DNA from: CAYRNY01 sp964425755
Lineage (GTDB): Bacteria > Chloroflexota > Anaerolineae > Aggregatilineales > Aggregatilineaceae
Length of the DNA stretch: 64,000 nucleotides
Direction of reading: 5' to 3'
Assembly (NCBI GenBank): GCA_964425755.1
Contig: CAYRNY010000009.1
Coordinates: forward strand, 1-64,000
Below are positions 32,938 to 41,230 of the stretch, piece after piece. The translations under genes and the position numbers were made by a program. Each line of letters starts with the position of its first letter. The first letter of the stretch is position 1. Under the pieces are notes generated by a model, which saw only the letters and a list, made by a program, of their open reading frames with translations, made no database searches and had not been told where the DNA came from.

Positions 32938-33079
32938 CCCGTCCGCACCGTGCCACTGTTCCCACACATCTGAACCGTGCCAACACGTTCCCGGCGATCG
33001 TGGGTTCGCCCATGGATGATCACCGGGAACGTGTCGTGCAGGCAAGCCTCGCAGCCCCACAGCGCAGGCCGCCGATCGC

Positions 33080-33736
33080 TTAATCGCCGCGCAGCACGTT
33101 CTGAATGTGGCGCGCGGTAATTGCGGGATCGGTGCCGTAAGGGATCACCACGCGCAGCGCGCGCTCCGGCCCGACGACAAACGTCGACGCGGTGTGATCG
33201 ACCAGGTAGTTCGTGTCGCTTGCGTAGTCCACGCGCTGAAAAAACACGCCGTAGTCACGCGCGATGCTGCGTAACGTGGTGTCGTCCCCCGTTACGCCGA
33301 TGAAGTCCGGGTCAAACGCGGTGACGTAGTTTGCCAGTCGCGCGGTCGTGTCGCGTTCCGGGTCCACGCTGACGAACACGAAGCGCACGCGCCCGGCCTC
33401 GTCGCCCAGTTCGGCCTTGACGCGCTTGTAGCTCGCAAGCGTGGTCGGGCAGACGTCCGGGCAGGCCGTGTAACCGAAGTACAGCACCACGACGCTGCCC
33501 TCCAGGTCGCGCAGGTGGAACGGTTCGCCGGTGTGCGCGGTCAGCGTGAAGTCACCGACCGGCTTGGGCGGGTCGAGCACGGTGCCGGGCAGCGGCGTGG
33601 CGGTCGGGCCGGGACTTTCGTCCCTTGTGCCGCATGCCGCCAGCGCCAGCCCCGCGAGCAGCAGCAGCGCCAGCATCATCGCGGGTAGCGGGCGGGTACG
33701 TCCGGCTATCCGTAGCGGTAAATGTGCGTGGCGCAT
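33080..33736 (-). CDS. SCO1/SenC-type copper chaperone
   Basis: 218 residues. A lipoprotein signal (LALAACGTR, Cys about 35) leads to a thioredoxin-fold domain with the copper ligands CPDVCP (about 92-97) and the distal His in YLVDHTAS (about 182). SCO proteins deliver copper to the CuA site of cytochrome c oxidase. It is the last gene of the three-gene run P19-like - PCuAC - SCO, with only 2 bases after the PCuAC stop. This arrangement supports a role in oxidase assembly. Confidence 0.92.
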   Translation of the reverse strand: MRHAHLPLRIAGRTRPLPAMMLALLLLAGLALAACGTRDESPGPTATPLPGTVLDPPKPVGDFTLTAHTGEPFHLRDLEGSVVVLYFGYTACPDVCPTTLASYKRVKAELGDEAGRVRFVFVSVDPERDTTARLANYVTAFDPDFIGVTGDDTTLRSIARDYGVFFQRVDYASDTNYLVDHTASTFVVGPERALRVVIPYGTDPAITARHIQNVLRGD

Positions 33737-33738
33737 GG

Positions 33739-34272
33739 TCAGTTGTCCATCTCCCGCACCGCCGCCTCGACGGTGATCGTCTCGCCGCTGGCAAAGTCCA
33801 GCGTCAGCGTGACCGTGTCGCCGGGATTCAGCGCGCGCTGCACGTCGATCAGCATGATGTGGTAGCCGCCCGGTTGGAGTTCGGCGCGCCCTTCGGCGGG
33901 CACCTCGATCTGCTCGACGGGCCGCATGCGCATGACGTCGTTCTCGTCGAGCGTCGTCTCGTGCAGCTCGACCGTTGTGGTGATGCTTTCATCCACCGTG
34001 ACGCTGACAAGGTACTCGGCTTCGTCGCCGGGATTCTCGATCACCATGAACGCGCCGGTCACGCTTCCGGCGCGGCCTTCGTCCATGCCATCCGCTCCGT
34101 CATCCTGCGGGGCGGTCGCGCGGACCCAGGCGTCGCGCACGGTCAACGCGACCGCGTTCGCGTCGCCGTTGTCGTTTTCGTCGCCGGAACAGGCCGCCAG
34201 CGCGAGCAGCGCCAGCGTCACGATAAGCGCCAGGACCAGGGCGCGTTTGAGCGTAGATGTGCGTGCCATCAT
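33739..34272 (-). CDS. PCuAC-type periplasmic copper chaperone
   Basis: 177 residues. A lipobox-like LALAACSGD (Cys about 27) follows the hydrophobic signal. The copper-binding signature H-x(n)-M-x-M-x(n)-H-x-M is seen in VELHETTLDENDVMRMRPVE and GGYHIMLIDVQ. PCuAC proteins pass Cu(I) to SCO and to CuA. Preceded by P19-like and followed directly by the SCO gene. GAGGAGAAG before the ATG at 34272 decides the start over 34314. Confidence 0.92.
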   Translation of the reverse strand: MMARTSTLKRALVLALIVTLALLALAACSGDENDNGDANAVALTVRDAWVRATAPQDDGADGMDEGRAGSVTGAFMVIENPGDEAEYLVSVTVDESITTTVELHETTLDENDVMRMRPVEQIEVPAEGRAELQPGGYHIMLIDVQRALNPGDTVTLTLDFASGETITVEAAVREMDN

Positions 34273-34310
34273 GACGTACTTCTCCTCGTGTTGGTGTGTG
34301 CTCGTTGCGG

Positions 34311-35327
34311 TCACTCAAGCGTGAGCGTGATCGTGTCGCTGATCGTGCCGCGCGCCAGGCTGACCGCCGCGCCCGCGTGCCGCAGGAAGTCCAGCCCGCC
34401 GACCGTGACGGTCGCCTGCCACTCGCCCGGATCGAGCGTCACGTTCGCGCCGTAATGAAAGCCGTACACCGGCGAGATCGCGGGTTCGAGTGTCGCCTCG
34501 ACGGTGTCGCCCGCGCGCTCAAACGTGACCTGCACGGTCGCGCCGGGCAGCTTCTCCTCGTAGTTGACCGTGTGATCGGTTACGTCGACAACCAGGTAGC
34601 GCGCGCCTGCCAGGGGATCGCTGGCGACGGTCTGCCCGTCCATGACCTCGTAAAGCGGCTGGGCCGCCGCCTGGCTGAGCAGCACATGCACGCCGTCTTC
34701 GGTGAATTCGCCCAGTTGCTGCAAGCCTGATGCCTTGCCCGCGACCGTGCCATCGGCGTTGATCTCAAACGTGCCGCGCCACGTCACCGGCTCCAGCCAG
34801 ATGTTCTGCGCGCCTTCCAGCCGCCGCGCCTGCACCGGGCTGACCGTGACCTCAAAGGTATACGTACCCCCGTTGGGCACGCGGTAGTTATCCCCAAAGT
34901 GATAGCCGTGCCCCGGCGCGTACATCGCGGGCGCCCCGGCCTCGACGATGACCGCGTCCGTCGCCGCGTCGCGCACGGTCAGGTTGACCGTCACGGGCAG
35001 GCGCTCACCCAGCGCAAGGCGCGCGTCGTTCACATCCACGGTGATGTGCTTCAGCTCGATGTCGGTCACGTCGCCGCTGCACAGTTCCAGCGCGCCATCC
35101 TCGACCTTGTACAGCGTTGCCGCCGGGCTGACGTTGAAGATCAACTGCATATCGTCTTTGATCGTGCTCGTGAGGCCGTAGCCGTGCGAGTGCGCCACCG
35201 CCGGCAGCGCCCCACAGTCGCACTCGCACTCGCTGCCGGGGTTGAAGGTCAGCAGCGCGACCACGAACACCGGCGCGAGCACCAGCGCGAAGATCAACGG
35301 GAAAATCAGCAATTTGCGATCAGACAT
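34311..35327 (-). CDS. membrane-anchored protein with two P19/Tp34-like metal-binding domains
   Basis: 338 residues. One N-terminal anchor helix (LLIFPLIFALVLAPVFVVAL), then a Cys/His-rich stretch (GSECECDCGALPAVAHSHGY, about 31-50) and two copies of a beta-sandwich resembling the P19/Tp34 iron/copper-uptake family. Copy one (about 55-190) ends GHGYHFGDNYRVPNGGTYTF and copy two (about 195-338) ends YGFHYGANVTLDPGEWQATV. Family members bind Cu2+/Fe through Met, His and Glu. First gene of the copper-chaperone run, so a role in copper capture is likely. The tandem duplication is unusual. Confidence 0.7.
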   Translation of the reverse strand: MSDRKLLIFPLIFALVLAPVFVVALLTFNPGSECECDCGALPAVAHSHGYGLTSTIKDDMQLIFNVSPAATLYKVEDGALELCSGDVTDIELKHITVDVNDARLALGERLPVTVNLTVRDAATDAVIVEAGAPAMYAPGHGYHFGDNYRVPNGGTYTFEVTVSPVQARRLEGAQNIWLEPVTWRGTFEINADGTVAGKASGLQQLGEFTEDGVHVLLSQAAAQPLYEVMDGQTVASDPLAGARYLVVDVTDHTVNYEEKLPGATVQVTFERAGDTVEATLEPAISPVYGFHYGANVTLDPGEWQATVTVGGLDFLRHAGAAVSLARGTISDTITLTLE

Positions 35328-35438
35328 GACATACCTTGACCATTGTGTATGTGTTCACAAAACGACGGCACGAAAATCCCCGCACCGCCGCTTTAGGTAT
35401 AGATGCAGCATGTACGGGAATGGTCGCGCCGGAATGGG

Positions 35439-35738
35439 TTATGCCGTTGGGCGCGGCAGCGCGTCGATCTGCGCGATCAGGGCGAAGTCGCGGTCGGTGA
35501 TGCCGCCCGCGCTGTGCGTCATCAGGCTGAGCGTGAGCTTGTTGTAGCCGTGCACGAACAGGTCGGGGTGGTGGTCGGCGGTCTGTGCCAGGTGCGCCAC
35601 CGCGTTCACGAACAGCATGGTCTGCATGAAGTTCCCGAACGCGAAGTCGGCGTGCAACTGGCCGTCATCGCCGAGCCGCCAGTTGGGATGCTCGCGCAGG
35701 CGGCGGGTAATGTCTTCCGGTGTGTACGTTTTTGGCAT
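35439..35738 (-). CDS. phhB: pterin-4a-carbinolamine dehydratase
   Basis: 99 residues, the normal length. The family core is clear: LREHPNWRLGDDGQLHADFA, NFMQTMLFVNAVAHLAQTAD and HHPDLFVHGYNKLTLSLMTH. It recycles 4a-hydroxytetrahydropterin and also occurs as a molybdopterin-related protein in bacteria lacking aromatic hydroxylases. None of those partners is in this window, although a folate/pterin run lies at 50.3-53 kb. GAGGAGC before the ATG. Confidence 0.92.
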   Translation of the reverse strand: MPKTYTPEDITRRLREHPNWRLGDDGQLHADFAFGNFMQTMLFVNAVAHLAQTADHHPDLFVHGYNKLTLSLMTHSAGGITDRDFALIAQIDALPRPTA

Positions 35739-35835
35739 GCGGTGTTCGCTCCTCTGACTGGTTTTGCTGTGCGTCGGTGTGACGAATCAGATCGTAGCAG
35801 AAACACCTCGCACCTGGCGCTTGCGGGACGCAAAA

Positions 35836-35865
35836 CCTGCCGGGGCTGGATGTGTCCCCGGCAGG
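35836..35865 (-). terminator. stem-loop downstream of the sensor kinase
   Basis: CCTGCCGGGG (35836-35845) pairs perfectly with CCCCGGCAGG (35856-35865). On the minus strand it follows the kinase stop by 26 bases and is followed by TTTTGCG. Good candidate terminator. Confidence 0.6.
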
Positions 35866-35891
35866 TCGATGTGCTGTGTGATGCGTGTGCC

Positions 35892-38800
35892 TTATTCGCG
35901 CTCCAGCGTCAGCGCGATCTGCCCCGCGCCGCTGATGCTCTCGATACGGATCGTGTACCATCCGCTGACCGGCAGCTCGAACCTGTCGATCATCGCGTTG
36001 AGGCCGCGCCCGCTGTCGTCGTCTTCGGCCAGCCGTTCGTCATCGCGGGGGCCGAAGAGCATGATGTACGTGTCCAGGTTCGGATCGTCGCCCGCGTCCG
36101 TGCGGATCGTGACCACGTCGCCCGCCACGCCGTTGAATCCCCACAGCACCGCGCCATCCTCTTCGAGCGTGTCCCGCACCGTTTGCCCGTAGGCGATCAA
36201 CGCCAGGGCCGGATCGGGCGGCTGCGGAGTCGTGGCGGCTGGCGTGTCTGCGTCGGGCCAGGTTACCGGCCACGCCTCGACGCGCGTACCTGCCACGTCA
36301 GGACTCAGCATGGGCAGCGCCGCGACGATCAGCGGTTCGCCGTCGCGCGCCAGCGTCACGCCCTCCGCCGGGAACCAGCCGAGCGCGCCCTGCGCATACC
36401 CGTAAAGGTACGCCCCGTCCTCTGCGCGTGCCAGTGCGACGATGTCATGCCCCGCGTTGAGCGTGCGCAGCGTCTGCGCGCCGGGGTCAGGGCGCGCGTG
36501 GACCGGCGTCTGGGCGGTGGTCGTCGCCAGCGCCACCACCGGGCGATCTTCCAGCAGCGCGGGCGACTGGACCTGCAGCGGCACGTAAGCGAAATCGTCG
36601 AACGCCATGCTTACCGGGCTGCTGGAGTCGATGAAGGTGTAGGACGTGGGGCGCGCGCCGCCGCTCTGGTGCGTGCGGTCCGTCGCCGTGCCGACCAGGT
36701 TACCGTTGACGTACAGCTCGACGTAATCTCCCACGACCAGCACGCCGAGCGCGTTCGGCTCGTTCGGCCCGACGTTAATGCTCTGGTGCACGCGCGGGCC
36801 GAACAACTCGCTACGCTCGCCGTTCTCGTATTTGTACAGCCCGAACTGCTGGTAATGGTCCACCGCGAAGAAGTAGAAATTACTGCCATCGATCACGCGG
36901 AAGGCCAGCCCGTACATGTAATAGTTGGTGTCGTTGAGCAGCTCGCCCGTCACCTGGGCGTAGAACGCGGCGTCGCCGTCCAGCAGCGGGAAGGGGAACG
37001 CCCAGCGGATGTAGTTCAGTTCCGGCGCTTCGACGATCAGGCGGTTGTCGATGATGTTGCCGAAGCGCCAGTCGTTTTCGTTATTGTCGAAGCGGTCCAG
37101 CAGCGGATCACTGAACCGGATCGGGGCTTCGTCCAGCCGCAGGTCGGAAACCTCGCCCGCCGCTTTGACCGGGTTGCCGTCCACCACCAGCGAGTTCACC
37201 ATGCGGGTGAGCGTCTGCTCGCCGAACGCCTCATCGTATGCACCGTCGGGCGCGATCGCGATCAGGTACAGCCAGTCGTCCGGCGCGATGGCGAACAGCA
37301 CGCCCCAGGCATGCAGCTCGTCTTCTTGCAGGTCGAGCAGGTAAGCGGGATAGCGGAACTCGTCCGTCGCGCGGCCCTGCCCGCTGAAGTCCGTCTCGAA
37401 GGGGTGCTCCAGCGCGGCCAGCGGGCTGCTGGTATCGCTCGTGATGCCGGACGCGAGCAATTCGTCGGGCGTGCCGCGTGCCAATACCACCGCCGGGTAA
37501 CTATCGGTCAGCGGGTGGTCAGCCCCGACCGGCGCGATGTAGCGCAGGTTGTCCAGTCCGAGGGGTTCCATCCACGTATCCGGCACATCCATGCTCACGC
37601 CCAGGTCGTCGAAGGTAAAGGGTTCGAACGTCTCCGGCACGAACAGCGCCGCTTCCGGTGCCGGTGCCGGTTCGGGCGTTGCGGTGGGGGTTAACGTGTC
37701 CGTTGGCGCCGGCGTCTCGGTCGGCTTTAGGGTGGGCGTGTCAGTCGCTGTGGCGGTGGGCGTGTCGGTTGGTGTTGCCGTCGCGGTCGGTGTCTCGGTC
37801 GGTAGCTCGATCACAGGGATGTTAGGGTTGCCGCTGATGCGCACGAACTCCGCCGACAGCCAGCCCAGCCGGGGCGCGTCGAGCACCTGGTACCAGTCAC
37901 CGTCCGCGCTGATGCCGACGACCAGCACCTGTTCGTCGCGTGCCAGCCCGCCGATCGCCGGGTAATCGTGGCCCGGCCCGCTGCGCAGGAAGGCGCGCTC
38001 GGAGAGCACCGTCGCCATTGTGATCGCGGGTGTGTCGGTTGGCGTGGGCGTGTCGGTCGGCGTTGGCGTGCCGGTTGGCGTGCGCGTCGCGGTCGGCGTG
38101 CGCGTCGCGGTGGCGGTGTCCGTCGGTGCGGGCGTGTGCGTGGCGCTTGGCTGCGCGGCGATCTTGTTTCCTGCGTCATCCCCGCCGAACAGCAACAACC
38201 CCGCGAGCGCCGCCGCGATGATCCCCAGCACCAGCATACCACCGACCACCATCGGGCCGCGCGAACGGGGCGGCGGCGTCGTCCCGGCGTGCGTGGGGGG
38301 CGGTTCCGGCGGCGCGTCGTGGCGGCCCGGTGTGGTGGATGGGCGCGGCGTGGGCGCGGCCTCACCTTCCGCGACGACGGTCTCTGCATATTCGAGCGCG
38401 CCGGTTTCGGGTAGCCCGGCCTGGACCGGCAGCCCGCGCACGGCGTTTGCGAAGTCCTCGGCGACGGCTTCTGCGGACTGGTAGCGCGCGTCCGGCTCTT
38501 TCGCCAGCGTGCGCAGGATCACCGCTTCGATCTGCGGGTCCATGTTGGGCCGCATCACGCGCGGCGGGGGCGGCGGGTCGTTGAAGTGCTTGTACATCAG
38601 CGTGTAGGGGGTGTCGCCCTCAAAGGGCAGGCTGCCCAGCACCATCTCGTAGAGCATCACGCCCAGCGAGTAGATATCCGTGCGCGCGTCGACCATCTCG
38701 CCGCGCCATTGTTCCGGGGCCATGTAGGCGGGCGTGCCCAGGATGTTGCCCGTCGCGGTGAGTTTGGTCGCGCCGGCCAGCATCTTGGCGATCCCGAAGT

Positions 38801-39266
38801 CGGTCAAATAGGCGTTGTCGCGCGCGTCCAGCAGCACGTTATTCGGCTTAAGGTCGCGGTGGATGATGCCTTGTTCGTGCGCAAAGGTCAGCGCGCTGGC
38901 GATCTGCGTCAGCATGCGGCTGGCGAGTTCCAGCGGCAGCGGGCCTTCCTTCAGCCGCTGGTCCAGGCTGCCGCCGTCCACCATGCGCATCACGATAAAG
39001 ATCGTGCGGCCTTCCTTGCCGAAGTCGATCACTGGCAGGATGTGCGGGTGCTGGAGCCGGGCGATCACCTGGGCTTCGCGCTCGAAGCGCTCGATGAACT
39101 GCGCGTCGTCGGCCAGCTCCGGCGTCATCACCTTGATCGCCACGTCGCGGTCCATCGACGCCTGCCGCGCCAGGTATACCGTCGCCATCCCGCCCCGGCC
39201 CAACACCGACGTGATCGCGTACTGGCCCTGCCCGATGGTTTTGTTGATCAGATCGTCGTTCGCCAT
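35892..39266 (-). CDS. multidomain transmembrane Ser/Thr protein kinase
   Basis: 1124 residues. The cytoplasmic PknB-type kinase (about 10-275) has Gly-rich LGRGGMATV (22-30), Lys45, HRDLKPNN (Asp138) and DFG (Asp156). After a Pro/Thr linker and one transmembrane helix (about 345-370), the extracellular part begins with repeated Thr-Pro-Thr-Asp spacers and an SH3b domain (about 420-485). A second Thr-Pro spacer, a PsbP-like domain (about 540-700), a concanavalin/DUF1080-like lectin domain (about 710-890), a second SH3b (about 905-970) and a PPC-like beta domain (about 1010-1124) follow. The set suggests sensing of cell wall or carbohydrate. The ATG at 39266 opens directly on the kinase. Confidence 0.93.
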   Translation of the reverse strand: MANDDLINKTIGQGQYAITSVLGRGGMATVYLARQASMDRDVAIKVMTPELADDAQFIERFEREAQVIARLQHPHILPVIDFGKEGRTIFIVMRMVDGGSLDQRLKEGPLPLELASRMLTQIASALTFAHEQGIIHRDLKPNNVLLDARDNAYLTDFGIAKMLAGATKLTATGNILGTPAYMAPEQWRGEMVDARTDIYSLGVMLYEMVLGSLPFEGDTPYTLMYKHFNDPPPPPRVMRPNMDPQIEAVILRTLAKEPDARYQSAEAVAEDFANAVRGLPVQAGLPETGALEYAETVVAEGEAAPTPRPSTTPGRHDAPPEPPPTHAGTTPPPRSRGPMVVGGMLVLGIIAAALAGLLLFGGDDAGNKIAAQPSATHTPAPTDTATATRTPTATRTPTGTPTPTDTPTPTDTPAITMATVLSERAFLRSGPGHDYPAIGGLARDEQVLVVGISADGDWYQVLDAPRLGWLSAEFVRISGNPNIPVIELPTETPTATATPTDTPTATATDTPTLKPTETPAPTDTLTPTATPEPAPAPEAALFVPETFEPFTFDDLGVSMDVPDTWMEPLGLDNLRYIAPVGADHPLTDSYPAVVLARGTPDELLASGITSDTSSPLAALEHPFETDFSGQGRATDEFRYPAYLLDLQEDELHAWGVLFAIAPDDWLYLIAIAPDGAYDEAFGEQTLTRMVNSLVVDGNPVKAAGEVSDLRLDEAPIRFSDPLLDRFDNNENDWRFGNIIDNRLIVEAPELNYIRWAFPFPLLDGDAAFYAQVTGELLNDTNYYMYGLAFRVIDGSNFYFFAVDHYQQFGLYKYENGERSELFGPRVHQSINVGPNEPNALGVLVVGDYVELYVNGNLVGTATDRTHQSGGARPTSYTFIDSSSPVSMAFDDFAYVPLQVQSPALLEDRPVVALATTTAQTPVHARPDPGAQTLRTLNAGHDIVALARAEDGAYLYGYAQGALGWFPAEGVTLARDGEPLIVAALPMLSPDVAGTRVEAWPVTWPDADTPAATTPQPPDPALALIAYGQTVRDTLEEDGAVLWGFNGVAGDVVTIRTDAGDDPNLDTYIMLFGPRDDERLAEDDDSGRGLNAMIDRFELPVSGWYTIRIESISGAGQIALTLERE

Positions 39267-39442
39267 GCCGCTGCTCGCTGCTCTCTGGTTGGAATGCTTC
39301 TCAATCGCGTTGTGGTAACAGCGTACTGAATATCCCGCTAAACGGCAAGTATCCGGGGTGCAGGGGGTGTCACGGGCAAACTGCACGCGCCCCGCGAGTG
39401 AATGATCTGTTGGGTGGCGTGCAGAAATGACGGTGTGCAGGC

Positions 39443-39470
39443 GTCCCCGGGGCAGGACCGGCCCGGGGAC
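39443..39470 (-). terminator. stem-loop after the YhhN-family gene
   Basis: GTCCCCGGG (39443-39451) pairs with CCCGGGGAC (39462-39470), followed on the plus strand by GTTTTG. It lies 22 bases past the stop of the minus-strand gene and also in the plus-strand direction, so it may work in both. Confidence 0.5.
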
Positions 39471-39492
39471 GTTTTGATCGCGGGGGCCGCGT

Positions 39493-40137
39493 TCACACCG
39501 AGAGCGCGATCAGCCACTGCGCGGCGTAGTATGTGCTCAGCACCCAGATCGGGGCGCTGCGCCACGTGCCCCGGAAGCGCTCGACCGCCAGCACCGAATC
39601 TGACGCCACAAAGAGGTACGCCCCGGCCAGCGCCAGCAGCGCGCTGTCCACTTCGCGCTCGATCAGCCAGCGGTTAGCCGCCTGCCACGCCATGATCAGG
39701 ATCACGCCCATGTACAGTAGCACGGGCGCACGCAACGCCCCGAGGTACGGCCACAACCACGCGATCATCACCGCGCCGTACACCACGAACGGGACCGCGT
39801 AATACCACGCCGCGTTGCCGTCGCGGGTGAGGTTGAAGGCGGCGATATAGAGCAAGTGCGCGCCGAGGAAGCTCAGCAGGCCGTAAAGGAACCAGCGGTC
39901 GTCAGGCAGCATCAAGGCCACGTCCCCGATCAGCGACGCAACCAGCCCGGCGACGATCAACCCCTGGTACGTGCCGGACACCGGATCGGTTTCCACCAGC
40001 GCGATCACGATGATCAGCGCGGTGGTCAGCGGCTTGAACAGGTATTCCTGGCGCGTGTGTGCGTTGATTTTGGCGCGGATCGTCAGGAAACCGCTTGCCG
40101 CGATCAGGACCGAAAGAATGATAGTGAGCAGGTGCAT
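39493..40137 (-). CDS. YhhN/TMEM86-family membrane protein
   Basis: 214 residues with eight predicted transmembrane helices. The signature FKPLTTALIIVIAL, IGDVALMLPDDRWFLYGLLS, FLGAHLLYIAAFNL and GAYLFVASDSVLAVERFRGT identifies the YhhN (TMEM86) family, whose animal members hydrolyse lysoplasmalogens. Bacterial function is mostly untested. Separate from neighbours by more than 75 bases, likely its own transcript. Confidence 0.88.
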   Translation of the reverse strand: MHLLTIILSVLIAASGFLTIRAKINAHTRQEYLFKPLTTALIIVIALVETDPVSGTYQGLIVAGLVASLIGDVALMLPDDRWFLYGLLSFLGAHLLYIAAFNLTRDGNAAWYYAVPFVVYGAVMIAWLWPYLGALRAPVLLYMGVILIMAWQAANRWLIEREVDSALLALAGAYLFVASDSVLAVERFRGTWRSAPIWVLSTYYAAQWLIALSV

Positions 40138-40217
40138 AGATCGTCGTCACTTTGCGTGTTGGCTGTGCAGGTCGTCAGGCGCCGCGCGCCGCGGGTGCCC
40201 GGTGTGGACGTGCGGCG

Positions 40218-40934
40218 CTAGGGTGACGACCGGTCGCGTGCCTGCCGGTGCTGGTCTTCGAAGATGGGCAGCGGCTCGCCGAGCACCGGCTTCGGACGGC
40301 GCAGCAGGTCGAGCACCGCCAACGTGGACGCCGGGAACTCGCGTAGGTGGCTATAGATGATCGAGCGTGTCGGGTCGCGGTATGTCGGGCCGACGTCCGC
40401 CACAACGCCAACCGCGTCAATGCCAAGCTCGTTACAGATCAGCAAGGCGCGCGGCAGGTGGAAATCTTGCGTCACCAGGATCGCGTCGTCCACTTCGAAG
40501 ATGGCGCGGGCGCGGTAGCAACTATCATACGTCCGAAAGCCCGCGTAGTCCAGTACGAGCGCGTCGTCCGGCACGCCAAGCGAGCGCGCGTAGCGTCGCA
40601 TCGCTTCCGGCTCGTTGTAATGTGCCTGGCTGTTGTCGCCGGTCAGCAGCAGGGCGTCGACTTTGCCCGCCGCGTATAGCTCCGCCCCGGTCCGCACGCG
40701 GTCGGCCAGCATCGGGCTGAGCCGCCCACTGGAGAACACGCGCGCGCCGAACACGATCGCCACGCGGCGCGGCGGCACCTCGTCCGGCGCGTAGATTCTA
40801 TCCTGCGTGCGCCATAACGCATACAGGCGCGGCCCGACCGCGACCGCCGCCAATAACAGCACGATGACGCTCCCCGCCAGCACCAGCCATTGGGCGCGTC
40901 GCCATGTGTATCGCCTCTGGGGTCCGTGCATCAT
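40218..40934 (-). CDS. SanA/YdcF-like (DUF218) membrane-anchored protein
   Basis: 238 residues. A helix near the N-terminus (WLVLAGSVIVLLLAAVAVGP) anchors a DUF218 domain (about 55-210): RVAIVFGARVFSSGRLSPML, LLLTGDNSQAHYNEPEAMRR, GFRTYDSCYRARAIFEVDDA and ILVTQDFHLPRALLICNELG. SanA proteins affect envelope barrier function and vancomycin sensitivity in enterobacteria. Here the role is only inferred. GAGG just before the ATG at 40934 fixes the start over the longer frame from 41009. Confidence 0.88.
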   Translation of the reverse strand: MMHGPQRRYTWRRAQWLVLAGSVIVLLLAAVAVGPRLYALWRTQDRIYAPDEVPPRRVAIVFGARVFSSGRLSPMLADRVRTGAELYAAGKVDALLLTGDNSQAHYNEPEAMRRYARSLGVPDDALVLDYAGFRTYDSCYRARAIFEVDDAILVTQDFHLPRALLICNELGIDAVGVVADVGPTYRDPTRSIIYSHLREFPASTLAVLDLLRRPKPVLGEPLPIFEDQHRQARDRSSP

Positions 40935-41186
40935 GCCTCGTCTCGTCCGCCCGTTCCGGCATAAACATCCATCCCATGATTCTACATATGCGGGGTAGGG
41001 GCTGACCACTACGGGCGCTATACGGGATGGTGGCGCGTGCGGTGACGCGGATCGCTGCAGCTACGTGCCAGGCCGGTAAGTTCACCAGAGGGGACTGGGA
41101 GTCGCGCGCGGCGTGCGGGCACAGCCGGTCCGGCGTGGCGGTGGGGTGCAGCCGCCGGAACCCCTTCAGCGGGTTTCTGCGATGGG

Positions 41187-41217
41187 GATCGCTGCCGGTT
41201 CAAAACCGGCAGCGATC
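41187..41217 (-). terminator. perfect stem-loop after the M29 peptidase gene
   Basis: GATCGCTGCCGGTT (41187-41200) pairs with AACCGGCAGCGATC (41204-41217), loop CAA. It starts 14 bases past the stop codon on the minus strand. No T tract follows, so efficiency is uncertain. Confidence 0.55.
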
Positions 41218-41230
41218 TATGAACTTACGA

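Noticed and set aside
35403..37694. 763-codon plus-strand open frame
   Set aside because: It is a frame shadow of the sensor kinase gene: Arg/Val/His-rich translation without domains, typical for high-GC antisense frames.
37700..38140. Tandem repeat tract in DNA
   Set aside because: These are Thr-Pro-Asp codon repeats inside the kinase linker regions and need no separate repeat element.
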